Below are positions 24,484 to 35,154 of a stretch of 64,000 bases of DNA, one piece after another. The DNA comes from Neodiprion pinetum (lineage: Eukaryota; Arthropoda; Insecta; Hymenoptera; Diprionidae), in contig NC_060238.1 in NCBI RefSeq assembly GCF_021155775.2, positions 19,320,542 to 19,384,541 of the forward strand. Direction: 5' to 3'. A program made the position numbers and the translations under genes. Below the pieces are notes generated by a model. It was not told the DNA's origin and made no database searches. It worked only from the letters and a program-made list of their open reading frames with translations. Position 1 is the stretch's first letter; each line of letters starts with the position of its first letter.

Positions 24484-26040
24484 GTAAGTATACGCATAAC
24501 ATGTGTAAGCTTTTACGTTATGTACAAACTATAACTCCACAATTGAAATCGCTAAAACGTTGATGCGTAACTTATAATTACTTTTCTGCCTCGATTCAAC
24601 AACCAAAATCGTGGCGAATATACATGGATCACGATAAATCTGTTTGCTCGCATTACAGAAAAAAAAAATTGCAAAAAGCATTGTTAGTTAAAAAAAAAAA
24701 TCTGAATTTCTGTGCATTTTTTCTTTTTTATTTTCTACAAATTCCAATCAACTTGACTGTTCAACTTTAACACTGTGGATGTGAATTAAATTGACAACAC
24801 ATTAAAATAGTATTAAAATCAAGATATTCTTGTTAATCACAACAATAATACATAAGACAAGAATCGAAATAATATCTTTGAGCATACATTCAAAATAGTT
24901 GATTTTATAATACATCGAACCTTTTATGTACTTCAACTCATTATCAGCTTATTAGTCAAAGATAATTTTTTTACAATATTACGTATGTTAGTAAGAATGA
25001 AAATCGTTAGAATCCTGCAGTCGAAAAGGTCTCACCCGTAACTTTACATTCGGAAGAAAAAGCCATCTAATAATAACGTTTAAATAGTGTTCAAATTATT
25101 TCATTACTAGATCTCAATAATTATTTATTCATATTATCATTCACTCGTGATTAAATTAAATGATTTCGTCGGCAATAAAGTATTTTCTCTTCGAAAACTA
25201 AAGTAAATGAAACCAGGTATACATACTTTGTAATAAAGCAAACCCTAACCGAGCTGAATAATTGGTTGTTGAGATATGTCACCAATCTTAACCCACTTTT
25301 TTTAGCCGTTTACTCGTAAATTGAATATACATTACTACTATTTTATAACGTGACAATACATTTTTATTGAGTCAATAGGGGAATACGAATAGACTTCTGT
25401 ACCGTTTTACATTTCCTACCTCTGTACCAGTTCATATTTCGTTTAATACACATATTTAAACGGCAGTAACTTTCTTCATTTTGTTAATCCTGCCATTCAC
25501 GTCACAAAGATCATTAAACAGCAACACCAGCAATCGGTCAGCTACGCGTAAAAAGATTAGACTACGCATCCGAATTTACCGCGTTTCCGACTACTTCTGC
25601 CGTAGTGAATTCTATCGGAATATTTCGGAACTAACGTTGAATTATCAACCATTTGCTTTTTTGTACGTCATAGTGTACAACCTTGATTTACGTTATTTAC
25701 GATTTTCTCGAGATATGCTGCATACCAAATCATTGTGAAGTATGTGAAATCGGGCTAAAATTTTCTGGCAAATCGATTGCCATTATTCAATTAGCAGAAT
25801 GATTCTCACGTAGCGAGAAAAATGCTAATTTTAAAGAAACAAAACTCATGGTTTCTGAAACATCACCAAAAAATCTCAAAATCGTCCAAAAAGTGTTTCT
25901 TTACTCAAACAAACATATTTTGAGTCAATATTTACATTTTAAAATGAACGGGTTTAAGCAATTTTTAATGGAAAGATGTAGACATTGGACCCTCCTGAAA
26001 TTATTTCATCATGTCCATAACACATCACACACCTGTTACT
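24484..26040. other. Intergenic DNA 3' of the secreted mucin-like gene
   Basis: No gene recognised. A minus-strand ATTAAA near 25966 may be the poly(A) signal of the gene ending at 26064. Confidence 0.35.
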
Positions 26041-26063
26041 GCACTTGAAAAACCGCATACTAT

Positions 26064-28009
26064 TTAACCGGTACTATTAGTAGCAGCAGTAGCGTTAGCT
26101 TTAGCCGGAGCAGCGGTAGTCGCATTAGTTGATGAGTTTGCCGCCGGCGCTTCAGTCGTCACGGCTTTCACTGTGGTTGGTGCTTGAGTCGTGGTAGTAG
26201 TGGTTGTCGTACTCGCCGCGGTCGGCGCTTCCGTCGAAGTACTCCGAACACTCGAAGAAGAAGAAGCAGTCGGAAGTGATCCGGCCGGTGGAGCTATCGG
26301 GATCGCTTGAAGACCAGGGTAATATGGCGACTGTTGTTGGTAGGGGTTGTAGAAGGGCGGTGGGAAGGGCATCGCTTGTCCTGAAATGAAAACAGGGAGC
26401 CAAGTTCAGATAACCAATAATTAAACTGTCTCGTTCTCTCCTCTAATCTAAATAATTAATCTTTGATCCTTTCCCAATCTCTATCGCTGTCGTTATCGAC
26501 CTCGTAAATTTCGGCAGCAATCCCTTTCTTCTCTCGTCCCGATATCTTCATCGCGCTCTGTCTGTGTCTATTCTTCTCCTCCCGGTCTTTTATATCCCCT
26601 ATCCTCCTCGTCAATATTAACTATCTTATCAATTCCACCTCTGTCAACAAAACGACAAGCTGTATCCTTGAGACGTCTTACAGTCGCGTTGAAATTGTAC
26701 AATGTAACTTATATGTAAGACCTTATTCAGGCGCAAAGACGTCTTTTCTCCAATCTCTGTATCTACCAATTGTCAAATTTTATTCGATTGGATCATTTAG
26801 TCTATTTTACGACGTCTGAACGATGTGTCTTGTCTCTCTATTGACCGAACATTCGTACAGCTTGTCAACAATTGACGAAACCGTACGTAGTAACTTCTTA
26901 ATCATCATCAAACAGTCAGGGCTTCGTGCTTTCGAGCGAAACTGATCGGCAGTAATTTCTCATTTACTATTGAATGATGTAGAAATGAACAAAAAATTTA
27001 CCGTAATTGTAAGGTGGCATTGGCTGTTGCTGCGGAATGTAAGCGAATGGCGGCGGTGGTGAGCTTGAGGGTTTACTTGTTGAACCTGTAATTCAAACAC
27101 CTTGAGTACACGAATAGACCACTGCGTGATGAAAGAACCACATCACGGCCACTTATCCTTGGTGGAATCGGCGTTTCTATCAGCTCAGCACAAATACACC
27201 CACTTTTTTGATGTGTGCGTGTAAACAATGCCTGACCCAGTAAGTTCGAACGATGGCAGGTAGCTAATTCAAACGACATAATTCACCTGCGCGAGCCGAG
27301 AACGCGAGTTTTTATCACGAAACCTAGTACTGATGTACTATGAAAAATGTCCTGATCTTTGTAACCAATTCAGAAATCTAGCATCAGATAATATTACATC
27401 AACATTACATAGTGATAGACTGACATCGGCAGTGTTAGATTGAAATCAGATATAGTGTCAGATATTTGATTGATACTAAAGTATAGTCTATAGAAGTTGA
27501 GACCGACATCTTTTTTTCATAGCGATGAAAAACCTTCATGTCCTTGTTAAACTCTTACTGATTTTTTCTCAGTGTATATTTAAGTACCTTCTGCCTCACT
27601 GTTTGTCGGTTTATGGTTCTTATGTGTTCCAGCAACTAGAAGAAGTTGATGATAGAATTGAAAGAAACCGATGCGATCAGATACTGGTTTGTAACGATGA
27701 CCGCAAAAATAACTAGCCGACGTTATTTAAGAATTGAGTCTTGATCTTCCTCAGTTGTTTCAAAAACTGGATGTAAAGAGCACTTAAAAGACGAAGATTG
27801 TCAAGAAAATGCAAACCTGTCTCTTCGGTTTCTTCTTCTCCGGAATATTCTTCGAGCCAACTGACCAGCTCCTTGTAATCCGTGTCATCGTTGTCAGTAG
27901 ACAATCCTAACAAGTCGACCCACCACTTAAGTATCGTGTCAAATAATCCGTCAGACCGAGCAACGTTAGCGAGACCAACAGTGAGGGCAAGAAAGAAGAT
28001 GAACCTCAT
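26064..28009 (-). CDS. Secreted Thr/Ala/Pro-rich mucin-like protein, 197 aa, three exons
   Basis: Exons read 28009-27817, 27085-27002 and 26380-26064 on the minus strand, with phases 1 and 1 that join exactly (594 nt). Splice sites: donor CAG|GTTTGC, acceptor TTACAG; donor ACG|GTAAAT, acceptor TTTCAG. Residues 1-19 are a signal peptide (MRFIFFLALTVGLANVARS). A short amphipathic segment (GLFDTILKWWVDLLGL) and an acidic stretch follow. Exon 2 is Ser/Pro/Gln/Tyr-rich (PPPPFAYIPQQQ). Exon 3 starts Pro/Tyr-rich, then carries a Thr/Ser/Ala tail with an eight-Thr run and four N-glycosylation sequons. The protein is probably extracellular and heavily O-glycosylated. Without splicing, exon 1 stays open to a stop at 27713. 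I recognise no family; a lining, silk-associated or gland-secreted role is conceivable but unproven. Confidence 0.75.
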
Positions 28010-28296
28010 GATGAATTATTTGCGGGATAAGATGCGATGATACGATCTACGGAGAAGCCGCGTTCTCAATGGGTCGAAATACCGAAGAATCAAGAACACA
28101 CTACTGCCCGAAGAACATCATATACCTACCGGTAGGATGACACAGTTGTGCAATTAATGCGGACGCGGAAACACTTGGGCCAATAGTAATTACCAGTAAT
28201 CAATAAGCCCCGCGCTACCGATACACTTACTCTTTACATACGTTCCGACATTGCCTTTCCATCTCACTGTATGCACGTAGTCGATTTCTGATTTCG
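28010..28296 (-). promoter_or_regulatory. Upstream region of the secreted gene
   Basis: The 5' flank of the minus-strand gene starting at 28009. A TATA-like word (TATATGAT, minus strand) lies near 28120 and could mark the promoter, but its spacing to an obvious initiator is not ideal. No other motif is claimed. Confidence 0.25.
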
Positions 28297-28512
28297 TCAT
28301 TGCCGGTTCACAGTATCAGAAATAGGCTGCGGCTTGCCTACGTGTGTATTTTCATTCATAGGTGATAGATACTGAACGTATTCTGTAGATGATGGCTTAT
28401 GCGTGCATGCTTGGGTCTCTATTATATGCTTTGATCTTAGTAATAGATTATGAAGATGATCGGTCGGGTCAATTTCATCAATAATGATACGAAGAAGTTG
28501 TTCGGTGCTCAT
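28297..28512 (-). CDS. Hypothetical 71-aa open frame
   Basis: ATG at 28512 has a favourable insect start context (CAACATG). The 71 codons end at TGA. The product (starting MSTEQLLRIIIDEIDPTD) is mixed and polar rather than low-complexity, unlike most random frames here, and has no signal peptide or membrane segment. It lies 287 bp upstream of the secreted gene on the same strand. I do not recognise it. It could be a small gene, a 5' exon of a longer gene, or chance. Confidence 0.25.
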   Translation of the reverse strand: MSTEQLLRIIIDEIDPTDHLHNLLLRSKHIIETQACTHKPSSTEYVQYLSPMNENTHVGKPQPISDTVNRQ

Positions 28513-31500
28513 GTTGACGTATCGTTAACAATTTTTTTTTATCTTCTCCAATTGCTTGCCAATCATTCGATGGGCTGAAGGGTACTAAAAAGCTGACACA
28601 ACGCAATCCAAACCATACTGTAGGGAACAGAAGATCCCCTTTAGAACTGTTATTAAGGATGAATGGACCTGAAGGTCTAAATTAAAAGTTACGAATGGGG
28701 AAAAAATCGTTGAAATAATTTCCGGCAATCTTGTTCACACCAATGATAGTGAATACGAATGAAATAATAAGCCTGCTATATCGTGACATTATTAATGTAT
28801 AGAGAAAATCGAATGACACAAGTTAAGGTAACGACGATTTGAGAAAAGGTTTTGTAATTAGATCGTTCAAAATGATCGAGATCCGGTGTTTTCAATCCGA
28901 TTCTAGTAGTTAAGGCTCATTTTTCTCACTGAACAGATTCACAAATATTGTTCGGATATCAATTTTGTGAAACTAGGTGAAAATACCAAAAGTATGCAAT
29001 CCACGCGATTTTGTAGCTTTTAATTTGATGAAAATTGAGACATCGTGCGTGAGATAGCTAGACATAAATTCATGAATGAATCTGTACGACTGGAATTGAG
29101 ATGAGTTATAATGTAAGAAACGTGAAATGACAACAAAACAAGGTTATGGATTAAGTAACTTTGCGAGAAAACTTCACTAAACCGTAGACTAAACGTTATT
29201 CTCCAGATTTCAAGAATAGTGATGACACAATGTGACATTTTCACAAGCTACATAGTTACAAAATCGCGTGAGGAACTTCACGTGGGACGAAAATGTAAAA
29301 AGTGAGCAGGTTCGCCCAAGTTACAAAATCGATGCACCAAAAAACATACGGATAATCTTATATTATAGTACAGTTGTAACACGCAAATTTAAGTACTAAC
29401 GAACATTTGGGGTGCAGCACCTACGCAATTTATCAACTATTTTCATCGACTTTGGAGATAACTACTCGTAACATTTGTTTCAAGTGACCTCTGAAGATCT
29501 CTATGATGATTGAAATGACCCCAATAATTTTTTAACCTTCTAATTATGGAACCTAAAAGCCCATTCATCCTTGACATTTGCTTTAAAGGGTGCTGAATGA
29601 GCTGAATCATCCCCCTTCACTGGATTAGAGTGACCAAAGTCCATTCAACGCAGTGCTAGTTGAATGCCTGAAAAAGAGTGAACGAAAGCTGGAGACCCTC
29701 CGACGACCAGGAATTGAGAATATGCTGTCCCAAGGGGTAAAAGGGGAGAAAAAGATTGAGAGAAATTTCTAATCGTCCTCTGCATGCGGCCCGAGCATCG
29801 GGCTTGGGTATCGAATACGAAGACTGAGTATAGCTGAGCCTTGCTGAGCCTGGTAAAGTCTAATTCCTAATAGCTATTGATCGCTGTTCGACGTACCTCC
29901 ACCGTTGTGCAGGCGCGGTTTCGCAGGTTGTCGACTGGGATGGAGGGCACGTCCTGGAGGCGAGAGGGATTCCTGGGGTCCCGGGTGACCACGGTAGGTC
30001 AGGCAGATTCCTCCCCGCAGGACCTAAGTAAGATAAATGATCCCCTAATGCCTACGATCCGTCCCATCGGGAGCTACCGGACTGCGACCCGAGCACAGGA
30101 ACTTGCGAGATGAAGAGGTGGCAGCTAGGGAAAAGGTGGAAAAAGAAGGAGGATGAGGAGGGAAAACCCTAGCAGACCCGGTTCAGCAGCTATTGCCAAG
30201 TTCCGCTCATTACCTTCATTCCCATTTCTTTCGCCGTCTTTCTACGCCGATTTAGTCCTTCGGTAACTCCAGACCGTTGCTAAATCGCTGGGCTGCAGCT
30301 TAATTGTTGCGAGGGTTAAAGGATTCAATTCCCCCCTTTTTTTTTTTGTTAGTTCTTCTTTTCTCCACTTTTCCCTCCGTAACTCGCCGTCAACAACCCG
30401 TGCCTTCGCGATCAAACAAAGAGCGCGTTTTTCTATAAGTGAAAAAGTGTTTCTGACATACCATAGCCTCGATGACAGCGTCGTAATGCGGAATTAGTGA
30501 ACGTTGACGGAAACTAATATGGCCCCCGTTCTCCCACTTGCGATTTTATTTCAGCGATAAGATGATTTTTATGGGTCATTCATCACCCGGCTACACTTCA
30601 CAAGTAAGAAGACGATGGCAGGAATATTTCGGTCATACTTTTAACATCTAACGGAATATCGAACACCGAGTATCGTTCATGGTTAGTTTATCGATTGTAG
30701 ATGTCATTTACAATTCAAGCCGGGAAAGTTGCCTAAAGCAGACAACCTGAATGTTGAAATGCAAGTTGAATGGTATGAACCAACTCAGGATGAATAGGTT
30801 TAATAACTTCGTTGCTTATTTCAAAGCCCTGCAGTTCCCAAGGCTCGTAAACTCGCAGTCAACTTGGAAGTATAGTTATTAAAAGTTGGCCGAAGCCATC
30901 TGCGATATAGAACTACTCCTAGAAATCCTATAATTAAGAAAACATTTCTGCTGCAGTAGGTCTTAAGCGGTTCCGGGAACTGATACAGTTTGAAACGTAA
31001 TTTCAGCATCTTCATTTCCTCAGTCGAAACAGTAAATGAAAGGAATGTTGCAAAGCTACTGGCTCGATTGATGTCTCATAACAAACTCGGCTGTTTATCA
31101 AACTCTGACTGCAAAAATTGAAAAAAAAAAAAAAACAATAAAAAAAACAGCAGCACCAACAACAAAGTAAGAGCGCGAGAGAAAGGGCGGGAAAAAGAAA
31201 GACAGAGAGGCATTGATAATTAATGGGAAAGACAAGTGACCGCTAATCTGTGCGATCATGTAGTTGTTGGGCATTTTTGTGGCCGGTTACTCGGCTGGCT
31301 GACTGGCTGGCTGGCGGTAATTGTGCGAATAAATTGCAAGGGTTGCGGCGGAATAACTACATACGTGGGTCGCCGGATGGCTGCGGGGGTGTTCGCCTGG
31401 TCCCCTTTTAAAAGTAATGCGAGGTGGCGTTGCGGGGGTGATTCAGGCGATGCGTTGCGCCGACGAAAACGTTTCTCGTTACACCGTGCCTATCCCGCAA

Positions 31501-31604
31501 TATCGCGGAACTCGTTATTCCCTTATCAATGCCAAGGGAGTACAGTAACTTGCAAGGAAATTATTCCAGGTCGATATCTCCGATTCGATTTTTTTTTTTA
31601 ACAT
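28513..31604. other. Intergenic DNA with a less AT-rich block, no gene recognised
   Basis: Bases 29600-30300 and 31230-31520 are markedly less AT-rich, but none of the frames (for example 29877-30113 and 31236-31601) shows a domain, signal peptide or clean pair of splice sites. They might be promoter or 5' UTR sequence of a gene outside the window. A poly-A tract lies at 31120-31147. Confidence 0.35.
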
Positions 31605-31970
31605 GTTATAGTAGACCAAAATCTAAGCGACACATTGTTTTTTTTTTTCCCTGCTATTAAACACTTTGAGGGGGGGGGGGGGGGGGGGGGGGTGAAACCA
31701 CGTTCCAAAGTAAGGAATGTCAAGAGGAGATTTGGCATGGCAGTTCTTTTTTTTTTTTTTTTTAATTGAAAGAATTACATTTTTCATTTCTCGCTATGAG
31801 AAAACTTTTTCGGTTGAATTTGTTAAAAAAATATGATGTATTTGTGAGTGAAAGTGCCAAATATCCCCTTGGCACGTCTTACTTTGGACGGTGGTTTCAC
31901 CCCTTTGAAGTGTCTAATGGCAGATAGAAAAAAACATAATTGTCGTTTAGTTTTTAGCCTACTATATAAC
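31605..31970. mobile_element. Foldback element with internal poly-G tract, about 366 bp
   Basis: The left arm begins GTTATAGTAGACC; the right arm, reversed, begins GTTATATAGTAGGCT. The arms match through 'aaactaaacgacaa', 'cattagacacttcaaagggg', 'tgaaaccac', 'tccaaagtaag' and 'aaggggatatttggca'. The left arm is interrupted at the 'gaggggtgaaacc' position by a run of 23 G (31670-31692) where the right arm has only four, so the run expanded after the arms formed. Confidence 0.82.
31670..31692 (+). repeat. Poly-G tract, 23 bases
   Basis: Uninterrupted G run in an AT-rich region, inside the left arm of the foldback element. Capable of G-quadruplex formation. The exact length should be treated with caution because sequencing such runs is error-prone. 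Confidence 0.85.
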
Positions 31971-34076
31971 GTATTGACAAAGAAATGAAATCGGAGGAAT
32001 AGACTTTGAATACCTTCCTTGTTGGACAGATTCTAGCACGTAGATGTACTGTACGTACCACTCGTTTTTCAACTTGTTTCGTAAGTTTTGAAAATTTTTC
32101 TCCCCGGAATTAGGTACACAGGAAAGTCAACGAAATTATCTGAAACCGGAAACCCTGAAGAAGAACGTTTTTTTTTTTTTTTTTTTTTTTACATAGTAAT
32201 ATGTATGTGGAGGCATGATTTTGTTGTAACTGCAGGTGGAAGTAGCCTGCTTTAATTACAAAATTTCAGGTACGTAAATTCTGGCAGGCACAAAGCTTTT
32301 ACCATCAAAAACATCTGAATTTCTGGTAACGAGTCTCATTAAATATTCTCGCCTCGTGAATAATTACCGGCACAACAGTACGAGCAGAGCGTGCTCTTGT
32401 TTTAAATAGCCATAATATAATTAATCAAAGGCAAAAAACCGTAAACGGGAAAGAGCTGGTGAAATTTGAAGGGAAAATTTTACCTTTTTTCGTATCTTTA
32501 TTTATTTGTTTTTATTTTAATTTTTTTTTTTTTTTTTTGCTCTTTGCTTTTTGCTCCTTTCTTTTCATGTTAACCTCGTAAATTAAGAGGGCGAGTCGAC
32601 CGCAAACATTCATGACAAAATTATGGTGATTGGTTTGTTCAGTCTTTTTTTGCATTACGTAAGGATTTTAGAGGAAAAAATATGTGTTTCTTATGCTGTG
32701 TATTACAAGATTTATTATACACTTATTATAAGATTATCATTATTATTTCGTATGATCGACTAAAAAGGCAAATACGAAGAAAATCTCAACAAATTTCCTT
32801 TCGAATTGATAATTTTTCGATATAACTTAAAAATTGACCAATAACTGCAATGGTGATCAGGTGCCATAATTTTTTTCTTCAACGTCTCAAATGATGTTTT
32901 GAACATAGTAAAAAGGTTTTTCAGATGACGAAAAATTCAGTCTTCAATGTAACTGCGAAGATGTGAGAAGAACTTTCGGTGGAATAATGATTTTACGATT
33001 AAATTTTGACCACGAATTTTCTTGAACAATTTCAATATTTTTAACAATTTTTTTCACTTCATAATCAAAGTTTAATAAATTGTCGAAAATTTGTAACGCG
33101 ATTGGAATTTTTTCTGGTTATAATAACAAGATCCATGATTAGAATAACGAGAGAGAGGAACATGAAAATCTGAAAACAGAAATTGCAGGCGAGAAAAATA
33201 CGAAGCAGCCGAAAGCATTGAAGCTAATAACGAAACAACAGATTTTTCTAAAGCATAAACAATGAAAAAAAATATAACAAAGCAACCGCCTCGGAAAAGA
33301 ACGATGCGAACATTTTTCGCGAGAATAAAAGGCACGTACATACAGTGTGTATATTTGTGTGTATTATGAGTATAAACATGCATAACTTTACCCCAAGCAA
33401 AGGTCCCAAAAGCAAAATGGAAATAAAGGAGAGATTAAAAATTTGTTCAATCTCTGTGTCAAGTCCTGTGAACTTGCGAAACTTTGAAAACAGTTGGAAA
33501 ATTAGCGGGAATGAAAAGCACGAGTTGTAAAAAGTTGTCTGCGAAATTTTACAGTCATTCGCTGTATGTTTATTATCATACAAAATTGTCGCTTTTGCAT
33601 TATGTTTTATTACGGGGGAAACGGTGTACCTACAAAATAAAACCTCACGCCTAAAGCAATCAAACATTTATTTGCCATGGTCTGTATAATTTCTCACACA
33701 AAAGTGTACATTCGATTTTCGTCCTAACTCAGGTATAAACAAATAAAAAATCAATTGCTTCAGACATATAAACAGCAATAAAAATTTCTCTACGGACATT
33801 TTTTTTAAATGTTTACATATTTCTTGGTTCGTCCAGGTTTTATTTTTTCGCTCCTGCTTCTTTTAAAAAATGACAAAGTTTTTTAATAAATATAAAACTC
33901 TTTAATCTCTCTAAAAATTGACGAGAATTAATCGATACGTTATTGCAGTTTCAATTCATCGTTCGTTTCAAATTCAATATTTGATGGCAATTATCATTGT
34001 TGTTCAGTATACATATACATGTCTGAATACATATATTCCCAACATACTTACACCAATTTTGAAATTAAGGTCATGT
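31971..34076. other. Intergenic DNA, no gene recognised
   Basis: Poly-T tracts at 32168-32190 and 32520-32538. Opposing overlapping frames at 33072-33667 are without recognisable domains. Confidence 0.4.
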
Positions 34077-34204
34077 AGTACTCCTACCCTTACCGACCGA
34101 GAAAACTCACCCTCCCTCTCTTTATATTGCACAAACAAACGAACGGTAGGGGTTCAATTTGAAAAAAAGGTTTACTTTTCTCGGTCGGTAAGGTTAGGAG
34201 TACC
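34077..34204. mobile_element. Short foldback element, about 128 bp
   Basis: The left arm reads GTACTCCTACCCTTACCGAC and continues CGAGAAAA. The right arm is its near-exact reverse, with 'ggtcggtaaggttaggagtac'. There are about 30 bp per arm and a centre of about 65 bp. It is a very small MITE or a hairpin; no flanking duplication is clear. Confidence 0.75.
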
Positions 34205-35104
34205 ATATGAGCTTAAACTAGAACATTGCGCGTATATTATATTACATCAAAGCGTGACTAACAATAAGCTTGAAAGCTCAGAAAAAGAAGTTTAGGAGCT
34301 TATTGTATCCCAGCACACAGCTCTTTTCATAATTTACGCGTGTATTCTCACCTCTATATTTTGTCTCATATTTTCCGCTTAGCAGAGAGATACGAAAACA
34401 TATTTACAAGGTGCGCCTTTATAATTGAGCGCAGATGTGATTATATACAGCCGTATAGCCATGAACAATAAAATAATAATGACGATTAACGAGACTGATA
34501 CATCATCGCAAATATAAATGGAGACGATAATAATGAATTTCAGAATTCTGAAGTTTTGTGCTACGTTTTTTTTTCCCAGATCAAGTGTCGATATGTTTGA
34601 TATTAATTCTTCGAAAATTCTACATTGATGGAAAAAAATGATTCCTTTATCAGTAATATCCTTGAAGCGGAAAGTAATAATATTTAATATCGAACAATGA
34701 AAAAATGTTAGCCCGATTCGTTATGCAAATTCTTGCTCAATATTATTATTGAAAACATTTGTTCATTTAGGAACTCGTAAAAAAATTATCCAAATTTTTA
34801 TACAGGAATGCTTTGGTTGCTTATAAAGTATTGACAAAATGTGGGCCCGAGATATTATACGCATATTAAATTGTGTCTATACTCAACCTATAATAATTAT
34901 CGTGGAATGCAAAATTTTTGTCCTTGGTTTTAATACGGTGGAAGTTAATTTGCGACAAATTCAGAACTTCGTACTCTAATTAACCGAGTTTTTGCAGTTG
35001 GTATTATACGTATATTTTTTACACATCTCACGTTGCTATAAAATCGAAATGACCATGACTATAATATAAATGAGTGAGCCTGCCTACAATTTGTCATACA
35101 TACA

Positions 35105-35154
<50 letters not shown>

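Noticed and set aside
27525..27716. 63-aa plus-strand frame with a hydrophobic start inside intron 1 of the secreted gene
   Set aside because: It lies antisense within an intron, has no clear cleavage region or domain, and the hydrophobic start is common in T-rich DNA.
29895..30035. Possible coding exon in either strand of a GC-richer block
   Set aside because: Several frames are open for short lengths, but none gives recognisable sequence or consistent splice sites.
31236..31601. 121-aa plus-strand frame in a less AT-rich region
   Set aside because: It has a Gly/Trp/Arg-rich mixed composition, no domain and no splice context, and it ends in a poly-T-encoded Phe run.
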